Source: MED-G78 sp964546275 (GTDB lineage: Bacteria > Pseudomonadota > Gammaproteobacteria > Magnimaribacterales > D2472). Taken from it: a DNA stretch of 21,977 nucleotides. Location of the stretch: assembly GCA_964546275.1 (NCBI GenBank), contig CAZJJG010000023.1, positions 1 to 21,977 of the forward strand, given 5' to 3'. Position 1 is the first letter of the stretch. Each line of letters begins with the position of its first letter. The notes beneath the pieces are model-generated. The model ran no database searches. It was given only the letters and a program-made list of their open reading frames with translations, and was not told the origin of the DNA. Shown piece after piece: positions 7,862 to 15,896 of this stretch. The translations under genes and the position numbers were made by a program.

Positions 7862-8593
7862 ATGAATAATGAAATATCCCTAGGAACTTGGTTAAGTCTA
7901 TACAGTGAAGCCATTGCAGAAGTTTTGGTTAATGCTGGCTATGAATGGGTTACTGTTGATCTTGAGCATAGCGCTATAACAATTGATCAAGCTGAAAAAC
8001 TTATAAGAGTTATAGATTTAGCAGGTGCTAAACCTTATGTAAGGGTTTCTAGTAATGATGCAGTTCAAATTAAAAGAGTGCTTGATGCTGGAGCGCAAGG
8101 AATCATTGTGCCAATGGTTAATACTAAAGATGATGTGCTTGCTGCCATTAGTGCAATGAATTACCCACCACTAGGGTCAAGAGGAATGGGCCTTGCCAGA
8201 GCTCAAGGTTACGGACAGGCGAATTTAAAAAGTAAGTATATTGAGAAATCATCAAAGGAATTAGAGCTTTATATACAAATAGAATCTAAAGATGCCTTAG
8301 ATAACTTGGATGACATTTTTTCACAAAATATTGATGGCTATATGATTGGACCATATGACTTATCTTCATCTATGGGAATCCCTGGAGACTTTAAAAATCA
8401 AGATTTTCTTGAAATAGAAGCATCTATTTTAGATACAGCTAAAAAGTATGATATCAAAAGGGGTTATCATATTGTGGAGCCTGATACAGAGCAGCTTAAT
8501 GCTCGAATAGATCAAGGCTATAATTTTATTGCTTTTAGTGTTGATTTTAGAATGCTAGATGTGATGGCGAGAAAACCATTCAATAATGACTAG
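7862..8593 (+). CDS. HpcH/HpaI-family aldolase
   Basis: A 243-residue class II (metal-dependent) pyruvate-type aldolase. VDLEHS (32-37) carries the catalytic His36, GAQGIIVPMV (77-86) and PPLGSRGMGL (102-111) are family segments, and the metal site is supplied by Glu141 in IQIES and Asp166 in IGPYDLSSSMG. The family cleaves or forms 2-keto-3-deoxy acids from pyruvate and an aldehyde (HpaI, GarL, RhmA). Nine bases separate it from the 2-hydroxyacid dehydrogenase, and it overlaps the KdsB-like gene by 8 bases. Beside a CMP-ulosonate synthetase, a synthetic use (pyruvate plus a sugar aldehyde giving a 3-deoxy-ulosonate) is as plausible as a catabolic one. The aldehyde partner is unknown. Confidence 0.85.
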   Translation: MNNEISLGTWLSLYSEAIAEVLVNAGYEWVTVDLEHSAITIDQAEKLIRVIDLAGAKPYVRVSSNDAVQIKRVLDAGAQGIIVPMVNTKDDVLAAISAMNYPPLGSRGMGLARAQGYGQANLKSKYIEKSSKELELYIQIESKDALDNLDDIFSQNIDGYMIGPYDLSSSMGIPGDFKNQDFLEIEASILDTAKKYDIKRGYHIVEPDTEQLNARIDQGYNFIAFSVDFRMLDVMARKPFNND

Positions 8594-9350
8594 AATACTT
8601 GCAGTAGTTCCTGCAAGAATGAGCTCTTCAAGATTTCCTGGAAAACCATTAGAAAAAATTAACGGCATTCCCATGATTGCTCACTGTTATTTCAGAGCAA
8701 TAAAGGCAAAAAATATTACAAAAGTAGTACTTGCTACACCAGATGAAGAAATTATTAATTTTGGAAAAGAATTTGGTATAGAAACTATCCTGACTTCTGA
8801 TAAACATGAAAGAGCAACAGAGAGAGCAGAAGAAGTTTTACAAATATATAAAAAAAATGGAGAAGACTATGATTATGTTCTTTTATTACAAGGTGATGAA
8901 CCTCAAATAGATCCAGATGAGATTGATAATCTAGCTTTAGCTCTTGAGCAAAGCTCTAATTGCGTAGTAAATCTTATACATCCAATATCTGGCCAAGATA
9001 TGCAGGACATAAGTGTTGTTAAGTCAATTTTAGACTCCCATGGCAACATACTTTTTTTTAGCAGAGCTCATATACCTCATAATGCTGATTCAGGTTACAG
9101 GCAGCTTGGAATGATTGGATTTACAGCTCAAATTTTAGAAAAATATTGCGAACTTGATCCTAGTGATCTAGAAATTACAGAATCCATTGACATGATGCGC
9201 TACCTTGAAAATAATATTTCAATAAGTGCTCTTATATCTGATAAAGCTATTATTGGAGTTGATCATCCTGAAGATATTCAGAAAGTTGAAGTGCTTATGG
9301 CAGAGGATGAGCTAGTAAAAGATTACGCTTATTTATTTCAAGATAAATAA
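8586..9350 (+). CDS. kdsB: KdsB-like CMP-3-deoxy-ulosonate cytidylyltransferase
   Basis: A 254-residue nucleotidyltransferase resembling CMP-Kdo synthetase, which joins CTP and Kdo to give CMP-Kdo for lipopolysaccharide. Conserved parts are the CTP loop PARMSSSRFPGKPL (9-22), LLQGDEPQI with Asp104 (metal), FFSRAHIP (157-164) and GVDHPED with Asp226 (second metal ligand). It departs from E. coli KdsB as I recall it: HQSGTERLAE is HERATERAEE (74-83), HLGIYGYR is QLGMIGFT (173-180), and the LEQLRVLWYG region reads ESIDMMRYLEN (199-209). These lie in or near the sugar-binding half, so the acceptor may be a Kdo relative. It overlaps the aldolase by 8 bases. Function as a CMP-sugar synthetase is well supported; the exact sugar is not. 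Confidence 0.8.
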   Translation: MTRILAVVPARMSSSRFPGKPLEKINGIPMIAHCYFRAIKAKNITKVVLATPDEEIINFGKEFGIETILTSDKHERATERAEEVLQIYKKNGEDYDYVLLLQGDEPQIDPDEIDNLALALEQSSNCVVNLIHPISGQDMQDISVVKSILDSHGNILFFSRAHIPHNADSGYRQLGMIGFTAQILEKYCELDPSDLEITESIDMMRYLENNISISALISDKAIIGVDHPEDIQKVEVLMAEDELVKDYAYLFQDK

Positions 9351-9351
9351 A

Positions 9352-10344
9352 ATGAAAACATTAATTTTAAGCGATGGTATTCCAGGCCACGTTAATCAAT
9401 CTAGAGGAGTTTCTTCACTTTTAGCAGAAAGCATAACCATTGATGAATCAATCATTGTTCTTAAGCCTAAAATTTATTTTCTTAGATCTCCAATAAAGCT
9501 TCTTGCAAGAGCCTTGTGTAAAAATCTTACAAATATTAAATCAAGAATTATAGTTAATTTATTTCAATCAATTGATGTTTCAAATATTGAACTAGTTATA
9601 GCTGCAGGAGGAAATACTGCCGCTTATTCTGCCGCTTTATCTTTCTTAAATAAAATACCTAATATTCAACTTGGATCTCCTAGAGGTATTCATTCAAATA
9701 ATTTTAATGCTCATCTCACTATTGATAGATATTTTGATACACCAAATAATATAGTTGTTGATATTACTCCAAACCTATACTCACCAGAATTATGTCAAAA
9801 AGCCTCTAATGAAGCAGTGTTTGAAAATTCATGTCTTATGCTTATAGGCGGTAAAGGTATAGGATATAGCTATGAAGAAAGTGAATGGGACAAATTAATA
9901 GCTAATATCATTAGTTTTACTAAAATTCATTCCCCAATTACTATCGTCACTTCTAGGAGAACTGATCCAAAGATAGAAGATTTGTTTAGACATCATCTGA
10001 ATGGTTTTTATACAGATAGATCTATTTGGTTTCATCACGGCGGTGCAAATGTTAATTTAGCTGAATTATTTGGTAATGCTGCTAAGATTTTCGTAACTGA
10101 AGATAGCGCTATGATGATTTCTGAATCTATAAGTAGTGGAAAAAAAGTAACTACTCTTTTTCCAACTAGTGTAAATACCCCAGATAGGTACTCTCAACAT
10201 ATACAAAAATATAGAGATTTAAATTTAATAGATAGCCAGAGCATCACAAATGCACTGACTTTAGATAAAGATGAAGATAATATTGAAATAATCAATACAA
10301 TGCGTCAGCAGTTGAGTGAGAAAATTATAAAAAGGATTATTTAA
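9352..10344 (+). CDS. ELM1-like (mitochondrial fission ELM1 family) protein, possible glycosyltransferase
   Basis: A 330-residue member of the bacterial ELM1-like family (Mito_fiss_Elm1, formerly DUF1022). Family signatures are DGIPGHVNQSRG (8-19), AAGGNTAA (84-91), GSPRG (108-112), LIGGKGIGYS (164-173), TSRRTD (200-205) and VTEDSAMMISE (248-258). The two-half layout and the C-terminal EDSAMMISE segment resemble GT-B sugar-nucleotide transferases. The plant namesake works in mitochondrial division, but that role is meaningless here. The start codon follows the KdsB-like stop by one base, and the gene overlaps the photolyase by one base (TAATG). The position right after a CMP-sugar synthetase suggests transfer of that sugar to an envelope acceptor; this is inference. 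No signal peptide or membrane segment is evident. Confidence 0.75.
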   Translation: MKTLILSDGIPGHVNQSRGVSSLLAESITIDESIIVLKPKIYFLRSPIKLLARALCKNLTNIKSRIIVNLFQSIDVSNIELVIAAGGNTAAYSAALSFLNKIPNIQLGSPRGIHSNNFNAHLTIDRYFDTPNNIVVDITPNLYSPELCQKASNEAVFENSCLMLIGGKGIGYSYEESEWDKLIANIISFTKIHSPITIVTSRRTDPKIEDLFRHHLNGFYTDRSIWFHHGGANVNLAELFGNAAKIFVTEDSAMMISESISSGKKVTTLFPTSVNTPDRYSQHIQKYRDLNLIDSQSITNALTLDKDEDNIEIINTMRQQLSEKIIKRII

Positions 10345-11765
10345 TGAATGGATTAGTGTGGTTGAGAAATGATATTAGAATGGATGATAATCCAGGGCTA
10401 AGAAAAGCATGTGAGGAGTGTGATGCTGTATTAGCTATTTATTTGTGGTCACCCGAACAGCTTAATATGCACAATGAAGCGAATATCAAGGTTGAATTCT
10501 TAATTAAGAATCTTCAATCTTTAGAAGAAAATTTGAATTCAATCAATATACCAATTCTAGTAATCGACAATAAAGATTTCAGTTCAGTAGATCAAAACAT
10601 CAGCAATCTTATTAAAGAGCACTCGATAGATAAGGTTTATTGGGGAAAAGAGTTTGGATTTGATGAAATTAATAGAGATAAATCTGTTGAGCAGCAGTTA
10701 ATAGAATCTAAGATCGATTTTGAAATCTTTAATGACCAAATTATTTATGAACCTGGTTTTTTAAGAACAGGCCAAGATAATCCCTTTTCAGTTTTTACTC
10801 CTTTTAAAAGGCGTTGGGTAGAAAATTTTGATATGAAATTCTTAGATATTGAATTTAATTACCCAGTAAAAAATAAATTAGAAATTCAATCTAATATCAG
10901 TAACTTCGATTTTAACTTTTCATCTAAGCATTCTGTAGATATGAATTTGTGGCCAGCTGGAGAAACAAATGCTTTGATTCAGTTAAATGATTTTTTAGAT
11001 AATAGAGCTATAAATTATTCTAAAGACAGAAATGATCCAATTCTAAATGGTACCAGTAGGATATCGCCATATCTTGCATGTGGAGTTATATCGTCTAGAA
11101 GATGTATTTTAGAGGGATTAAAAAGAAATAATTTTGAGCTTACCTCTGGTAATACTGGCATTACTAAGTGGATTGATGAAATAGTATGGAGAGAGTTCTA
11201 TAGAAATATTATGTTTTCTTTTTCAAAGGTTAGTAGAGGCAAGCCTTTTCAAGACTATACAAAGAATATTCAGTGGCAATTTGATAAAGATAAACTTGAT
11301 GCATGGAAACATGGGCAAACTGGCTTTCCTTTAATTGATGCAGCTATGAGGCAATTACTTCACGAAGGCTGGATGCATAATAGGCTTAGAATGGTTGTTG
11401 CAATGTTTTTTACAAAAAATATGCTGCATGATTGGAGATTAGGTGAAGCATATTTCATGCAAAACCTTATAGATGGCGACTTTGCTTCAAATAATGGTGG
11501 ATGGCAATGGAGCAGTTCAACTGGAACAGACGCTGCACCTTATTTTAGGATTTTTAATCCCATAACTCAGTCAAAGAATTTTGATAAAGAAGGATTATTT
11601 ATTAAAAAATATGTTCCTGAACTAAAAGATTTAGATAAATCAGAAATTCATGATCCATCTAAAGAAATTAGAAAACATCTTAATTATCCTCTTCAGATTT
11701 TAGACCTTAAAGAGTCAAGACTTAGAGCTATAGATGTCTTTAATGCTGCTAAAAATTCTAGTTAA
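10344..11765 (+). CDS. phrB: Deoxyribodipyrimidine photolyase (cryptochrome/photolyase family)
   Basis: A 473-residue class I CPD photolyase, the same length as the E. coli enzyme. It uses FAD and blue light to split cyclobutane pyrimidine dimers. The N-terminal antenna domain begins LVWLRNDIRMDDNP. The FAD domain has TGFPLIDAAMRQL (326-338), WMHNRLRM (343-350) and ASNNGGWQWSSSTGTDAAPY (381-400). The tryptophan electron-transfer chain is intact: Trp311, Trp364 and Trp387 match E. coli 306, 359 and 382, and Trp389 matches the lesion-stacking Trp384. The start overlaps the ELM1-like stop (TAATG) and has AAGGA 7 bases upstream. It is the last gene of the long run and probably a passenger, unrelated to sugar chemistry. 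Confidence 0.95.
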   Translation: MNGLVWLRNDIRMDDNPGLRKACEECDAVLAIYLWSPEQLNMHNEANIKVEFLIKNLQSLEENLNSINIPILVIDNKDFSSVDQNISNLIKEHSIDKVYWGKEFGFDEINRDKSVEQQLIESKIDFEIFNDQIIYEPGFLRTGQDNPFSVFTPFKRRWVENFDMKFLDIEFNYPVKNKLEIQSNISNFDFNFSSKHSVDMNLWPAGETNALIQLNDFLDNRAINYSKDRNDPILNGTSRISPYLACGVISSRRCILEGLKRNNFELTSGNTGITKWIDEIVWREFYRNIMFSFSKVSRGKPFQDYTKNIQWQFDKDKLDAWKHGQTGFPLIDAAMRQLLHEGWMHNRLRMVVAMFFTKNMLHDWRLGEAYFMQNLIDGDFASNNGGWQWSSSTGTDAAPYFRIFNPITQSKNFDKEGLFIKKYVPELKDLDKSEIHDPSKEIRKHLNYPLQILDLKESRLRAIDVFNAAKNSS

Positions 11766-11796
11766 AAATTCCATAGTTAACTTATTTCTTCTTATG

Positions 11797-11830
11797 TATA
11801 CTTTATTCAAGATTATATATTTAAGGGGAG
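11797..11830 (+). promoter_or_regulatory. Candidate promoter and ribosome binding site of fhs
   Basis: The 72-base gap before fhs holds TATACT (11797-11802), one mismatch from the -10 consensus, and a strong Shine-Dalgarno AAGGGGAG (11823-11830) 7 bases before the ATG. No convincing -35 box is seen at 16-18 bases spacing, so the promoter part is tentative; the ribosome binding site is firm. Confidence 0.45.
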
Positions 11831-11837
11831 CCAGATT

Positions 11838-13517
11838 ATGAAAGATTTTCTATCAGACCTAGAGATAGCAAGTGCTGCATCAAAAAAACACATAACAGAT
11901 ATTGGCGATTCTCTTGGAATTCCAGAAGAGAATTTGATCTTATACGGCAATGATAAAGCTAAAATTAATTATGACTTTATTGATCAATGTAAAGATAAAA
12001 AAGATGGGAAGCTTATCTTGGTTACCGCTATATCACCAACTCCTGCGGGAGAGGGAAAAACCACTACAAGTGTAGGGTTAGTTGATGGGCTATGTCATAT
12101 AGATAAAAAAGCAATGATTTGTCTTAGAGAACCAAGTCTAGGTCCTTGTTTTGGTATGAAGGGTGGAGCTGCAGGTGGTGGTTATGCTCAAGTTATTCCA
12201 ATGACTGATATTAATCTTCATTTCACTGGAGATTTCCATGCTATTGGGGCAGCGCATAACCTTGTATCGGCTATTATTGATAATCATATCCATTGGGAAA
12301 ACTCTTTAAATATAGACCCTCGAAGAATTACCTGGAAAAGAGTTGTTGATATGAATGATAGATCATTAAGAGATATCACATGCGGCCTTGGTGGCACTGC
12401 AAATGGCGTTCCTAGACAAAGTGGTTTTGATATAACTGTTGCATCAGAAATTATGGCTGTATTTTGTTTGGCTTCAGATCTTAATGATTTTGAGAAAAGA
12501 ATAAGCAATATAACTATTGGTTACTCAAGAGACTTAGAGCCAATAACTGTTAAGCAACTTAATGCACATGGAGCAGTAACTGCTTTACTTAGAGATGCAT
12601 TCCAACCTAATTTAGTGCAAACACTAGAAAATAATCCAGCTCTTATGCACGGAGGACCTTTTGCAAATATTGCTCATGGCTGTAATTCAGTTGTAGCAAC
12701 TAAAACAGCATTAAAATTAGCTGATTATGTTGTTACTGAGGCAGGGTTTGGTGCTGATCTAGGAGCAGAAAAGTTTTTTGATATTAAATGCAGAAAAGCT
12801 GGTCTTTCACCAGATGCAGTTGTATTAGTCGCTACTACCAAAGCATTAAAAATGCACGGAGGTATTAGCAAAGATAATCTCAAGGATGAAAATATTGAAG
12901 CAATTACAGAGGGTTGTAAAAATTTAGAGAAGCATATTGCAAATATAGGTCAGTTTGGAGTGCCGGTAGTGGTAGGCATCAATGAGTTTGCAACAGACAC
13001 TCAAGCTGAGCATCAAGCAATTATAGATTTTTGTAAAAATTTAAATGTCGAATGCAAAATTTCATCGCATTGGTCTGATGGCGGTAAAGGTGCTGCAGAT
13101 TTAGCAAAGCATGTTTGTGAAATGGTAGATTCTAAGGAATCAACTTTTAGAACACTCTATGCCGATGATATGCCATTATTGGAAAAGACCGAATATATTG
13201 CCCGCAATATCTATGGTGCTGCAAATATAGTAGCTGATAAAAAAGTTAGGCAGCAGTTTGCTGATTTTGATAAAAATGGATATGGAAATTATCCAATTTG
13301 TATGGCTAAGACACAGTATAGCTTTTCAACTGATCCGCTATTGATGGGAGCTCCAACAGGGCATGAAATTCCAATTAGAGAAATCCGTTTATCTTCAGGC
13401 GCAGAATTTATTGTAGTTGTTTGTGGAGCTATTATGACCATGCCCGGTCTTCCTAGAAAACCAGCTTCAGAGAATATAGGCGTGGATGAAAATAAAAATA
13501 TTGAAGGTTTATTTTAA
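11838..13517 (+). CDS. fhs: Formate-tetrahydrofolate ligase
   Basis: A 559-residue cytoplasmic enzyme that makes 10-formyl-tetrahydrofolate from formate, ATP and tetrahydrofolate, feeding formate into purine and one-carbon metabolism. The ATP loop TPAGEGKTT is at 68-76. The signature LREPSLGPCFGMKGGAAGGG (96-115) is followed by GYAQVIPMTDINLHFTGDFH, and GGPFANIAHGCNSV comes later. The length matches the usual single-domain bacterial protein. It has its own 72-base upstream gap and a strong AAGGGGAG ribosome binding site, so it is likely transcribed separately from the photolyase. An aldehyde dehydrogenase follows after 87 bases with its own promoter-like signals; a functional link between them is not shown. 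Confidence 0.97.
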   Translation: MKDFLSDLEIASAASKKHITDIGDSLGIPEENLILYGNDKAKINYDFIDQCKDKKDGKLILVTAISPTPAGEGKTTTSVGLVDGLCHIDKKAMICLREPSLGPCFGMKGGAAGGGYAQVIPMTDINLHFTGDFHAIGAAHNLVSAIIDNHIHWENSLNIDPRRITWKRVVDMNDRSLRDITCGLGGTANGVPRQSGFDITVASEIMAVFCLASDLNDFEKRISNITIGYSRDLEPITVKQLNAHGAVTALLRDAFQPNLVQTLENNPALMHGGPFANIAHGCNSVVATKTALKLADYVVTEAGFGADLGAEKFFDIKCRKAGLSPDAVVLVATTKALKMHGGISKDNLKDENIEAITEGCKNLEKHIANIGQFGVPVVVGINEFATDTQAEHQAIIDFCKNLNVECKISSHWSDGGKGAADLAKHVCEMVDSKESTFRTLYADDMPLLEKTEYIARNIYGAANIVADKKVRQQFADFDKNGYGNYPICMAKTQYSFSTDPLLMGAPTGHEIPIREIRLSSGAEFIVVVCGAIMTMPGLPRKPASENIGVDENKNIEGLF

Positions 13518-13534
13518 TTCTTTAGCATTTTCAC

Positions 13535-13596
13535 TTTAAAGCTTAAGTGTTAATGAATTATAATTTGAATCCTTAAAATAATTTAATACCTTGGAG
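13535..13596 (+). promoter_or_regulatory. Candidate promoter and ribosome binding site of the aldehyde dehydrogenase
   Basis: A perfect -10 box TATAAT lies at 13559-13564. TTTAAA at 13535-13540 (four of six matches to TTGACA) stands 18 bases upstream as a weak -35. GGAG at 13593-13596 is 8 bases before the ATG at 13605. In AT-rich DNA such boxes arise by chance, but position and spacing are right for the following gene. Confidence 0.5.
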
Positions 13597-13604
13597 TTAT
13601 CGAT

Positions 13605-15023
13605 ATGAAAGACAAATTAGATTTTTACATCAATGGTCAATGGGTTCAATCTGAATCTAGTGAGACAATTGAGGTTATCAATCCTGCAAATGAAAATGTA
13701 ATTGGTCATGTAGCTGCAGGCACAAAAAAAGATGTTGATAGAGCAGTTATTGCAGCTTCTGAAGCTTTTAAAATATTTCAATATTCATCAAAGGATGACC
13801 GAATTGAATTATTAAATAATATTATTTCAGAATATGAAAATAGATATCAAGACTTTGTTGATACTATAACTGAAGAAATGGGAGCACCTATTTGGCTTTC
13901 AAGTGCAGCTCAGGCAAAGACAGGTATTAAAAATCTTAATGAAACGCTAGATGCTCTTAAAGAATACGAATTTGAAAAAGCAGAGGGTGATTATATTTTA
14001 ATGAAGGAGCCTATCGGAGTCGTTGGCATGATTACTCCTTGGAACTGGCCAATGAATCAAATAACTACAAAAGTATCAGCAGCATTAGCAGCAGGCTGCA
14101 CTATGGTTTTAAAGCCTAGTGAAATTTCACCTTATTGTGCAATGCTTTTGGCAGAGGTCTTTGATAAAGCTGGAGTTCCTGATGGTATTTTTAATTTAGT
14201 AAATGGTTATGGACCTATAGTAGGAGCGGCACTTTCAGAGCATGAGGGTGTTGATATGATGTCATTTACTGGCTCTACTAGAGCTGGTATTGCTGTTGCT
14301 CAAGCGTCAGCTTCATCGGTAAAGCGTGTTCATCAAGAGCTTGGCGGCAAGTCTTCTAATATAATTCTAGATGATGTTGCTGATTTAGAAAAATCAGTTA
14401 AGGGTGGAGCGGGTCATTGTTTTCTAAATTCAGGTCAGTCATGTAATGCACCAACAAAAATGTTAATTTCTTCTAAAAATTATGATCAAGCTGTAGAAGT
14501 TGCAACTTTAACTGCTAACAATACTTCTGTTGGTGATCCTCAAGGAGAGTTTAGAATTGGCCCAATAGCCAATAAAACTCAATATGAGAAAATCTTAAGA
14601 TTAATTGAGTTGGGTATAGAAGAGGGAGCAACACTAGTAGCAGGAGGCGTTGAAAGACCTGATGGGTGTGATAAAGGTTATTATGTTCAGCCAACGGTTT
14701 TTGCAAATGTTACTACTGATATGACTATTGCTAATGAAGAAATATTTGGTCCAGTACTTTGTATGATTAAATATGAAACAGAAGATGAGGCAATTGCAAT
14801 TGCTAATGATACCGAGTATGGATTAGCTGGATATATTCAAGGTGAAGCAAGTCATGCGCATGAAGTTGCTAAAAAGATTAGAGCTGGCCAAGTCATTATA
14901 AATGGCGGAGCTAAAGGAACAGGGGCTCCTTTTGGAGGCTACAAATCTTCAGGAAACGGAAGAGAGCATGGTCGCCATGGTTTAGAAGAGTGTCTTGAAA
15001 CTAAGGCTGTAATTGCGCCATAG
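13605..15023 (+). CDS. NAD(P)-dependent aldehyde dehydrogenase
   Basis: A 472-residue member of the aldehyde dehydrogenase superfamily, oxidising an aldehyde to the acid. Motifs: TPWNWPMNQ (144-152, catalytic Asn147), LKPSE (169-173), FTGSTRAG (221-228, nucleotide loop), QELGGKSSN with general base Glu245, and NSGQSCNAPTK with nucleophile Cys280. EIFGPVL and APFGGYKSSGNGRE near the C-terminus complete the fold. Length and residues are those of a complete, active enzyme. It starts after its own promoter-like region with GGAG 8 bases upstream and ends 2 bases from the convergent class II aldolase-family gene. The sequence does not tell which aldehyde is used; betaine-aldehyde-type or general fatty/aromatic aldehyde activity are both possible. 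Confidence 0.93.
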   Translation: MKDKLDFYINGQWVQSESSETIEVINPANENVIGHVAAGTKKDVDRAVIAASEAFKIFQYSSKDDRIELLNNIISEYENRYQDFVDTITEEMGAPIWLSSAAQAKTGIKNLNETLDALKEYEFEKAEGDYILMKEPIGVVGMITPWNWPMNQITTKVSAALAAGCTMVLKPSEISPYCAMLLAEVFDKAGVPDGIFNLVNGYGPIVGAALSEHEGVDMMSFTGSTRAGIAVAQASASSVKRVHQELGGKSSNIILDDVADLEKSVKGGAGHCFLNSGQSCNAPTKMLISSKNYDQAVEVATLTANNTSVGDPQGEFRIGPIANKTQYEKILRLIELGIEEGATLVAGGVERPDGCDKGYYVQPTVFANVTTDMTIANEEIFGPVLCMIKYETEDEAIAIANDTEYGLAGYIQGEASHAHEVAKKIRAGQVIINGGAKGTGAPFGGYKSSGNGREHGRHGLEECLETKAVIAP

Positions 15024-15025
15024 AT

Positions 15026-15835
15026 CTAATCTAATAAATCAGGTTCTTTTTTAACAATCATATCAAATGCTGGTTGGTAGCTTGCCCATGCCGCCATATC
15101 ATTTGCTATAAAGTTTCTAGTTTTAACCGCCGTATCATGAGAAATAACAATTGGCTCACCTGCAGCTTCAGCCATAAGTTGAGCTTGGCAACATCTCTCC
15201 ATTGACATGTAAAACCATAGAGCGATATCTACTGAAGGCCCAGTAGTTAGAATTCCATGATTTTGCAAGATAATCACTTTTTTATCACCTAAAGCTTTAG
15301 CAATTTCATCACCTTCATCAACTTCTTCTACAACTCCTGAAAAATCTTTATACAACCCCTGGGTTTCATAAAATGCACATGCATCTTGGGATATTGGATC
15401 AAGAGGTTTTCCTAAAGTTGAAAAGGTTCTACCGTATATTGAATGAGAGTGCGCCGCAGCATTAACATCAGGTCTGGCAGCATGTAATCTTGAGTGAATA
15501 GCAAAAGCTGCTACGTTTACAGGCTGATCACCTTGAACAACTTTGCCATCATGATTCACTAGAATTAAATCTGATACAGAGATCTGTGAAAAATGAACTC
15601 CTAATGGATTTACCCAGAAATGATCCTGGAATTCAGGATCTCTGAGAGTGATATGTCCAGCTACACCTTCATTAAAACCGAAGTATGCAAACATTCTAAA
15701 TCCAGCTGCTAATTTCTCTAATTGGTTTCTTCTGAGTTCTGCAACATTTGCAAACTCCGTCATTTCTAGACCCTTATCTTTTAAAGGAAGTCGTCCATCT
15801 GATATGTCAATTTTGATTGGTGAAACATTTGTCAT
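15026..15835 (-). CDS. Class II aldolase/adducin-family protein
   Basis: A 269-residue protein of the class II aldolase/adducin N-terminal fold. The start at 15835 (MTNVSPIKI) is set by the ribosome binding site AAGGGGGA (15851-15844), 8 bases upstream; the in-frame ATG at 15859 lies beyond it. Zinc ligands are visible as His129 and His131 in AAAHSHS and His193 in LQNHG. FGFNEGVAGHIT (52-63) is the family's phosphate/Gly-rich loop region. Where fuculose aldolase has catalytic Glu (SSEWRFH) this protein has Ala110 in AAFAIH, so classical aldolase chemistry is doubtful. Relatives include adducin-like proteins of unknown activity and decarboxylase-like enzymes. It faces the aldehyde dehydrogenase convergently and diverges from fumC. 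Substrate unknown. Confidence 0.85.
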   Translation of the reverse strand: MTNVSPIKIDISDGRLPLKDKGLEMTEFANVAELRRNQLEKLAAGFRMFAYFGFNEGVAGHITLRDPEFQDHFWVNPLGVHFSQISVSDLILVNHDGKVVQGDQPVNVAAFAIHSRLHAARPDVNAAAHSHSIYGRTFSTLGKPLDPISQDACAFYETQGLYKDFSGVVEEVDEGDEIAKALGDKKVIILQNHGILTTGPSVDIALWFYMSMERCCQAQLMAEAAGEPIVISHDTAVKTRNFIANDMAAWASYQPAFDMIVKKEPDLLD

Positions 15836-15896
15836 TGTATATATCCCCCTTAGAACCATTGAATGTTAAAATAGGATACCAAATAAAGAGATTATT

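Noticed and set aside
5124..8593. Inositol catabolism operon (suggested by the Gfo/Idh/MocA and IMPase genes)
   Set aside because: No IolC, IolD, IolE or IolB type genes are present, and the run continues into KdsB- and ELM1-like genes.
11761..11781. Inverted repeat GTTAA...TTAAC after the photolyase gene
   Set aside because: Five A/T-rich pairs with an 11-base loop and no T-tract; expected by chance in such AT-rich DNA.
13532..13549. Inverted repeat CACTT...AAGTG between fhs and the aldehyde dehydrogenase as operator or terminator
   Set aside because: Arms of only five bases with an asymmetric centre and no T-run; too weak to call.
15836..15859. ATG at 15859 as start of the class II aldolase-family gene
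   Set aside because: AAGGGGGA (15851-15844) follows this ATG and is correctly spaced for the ATG at 15835.
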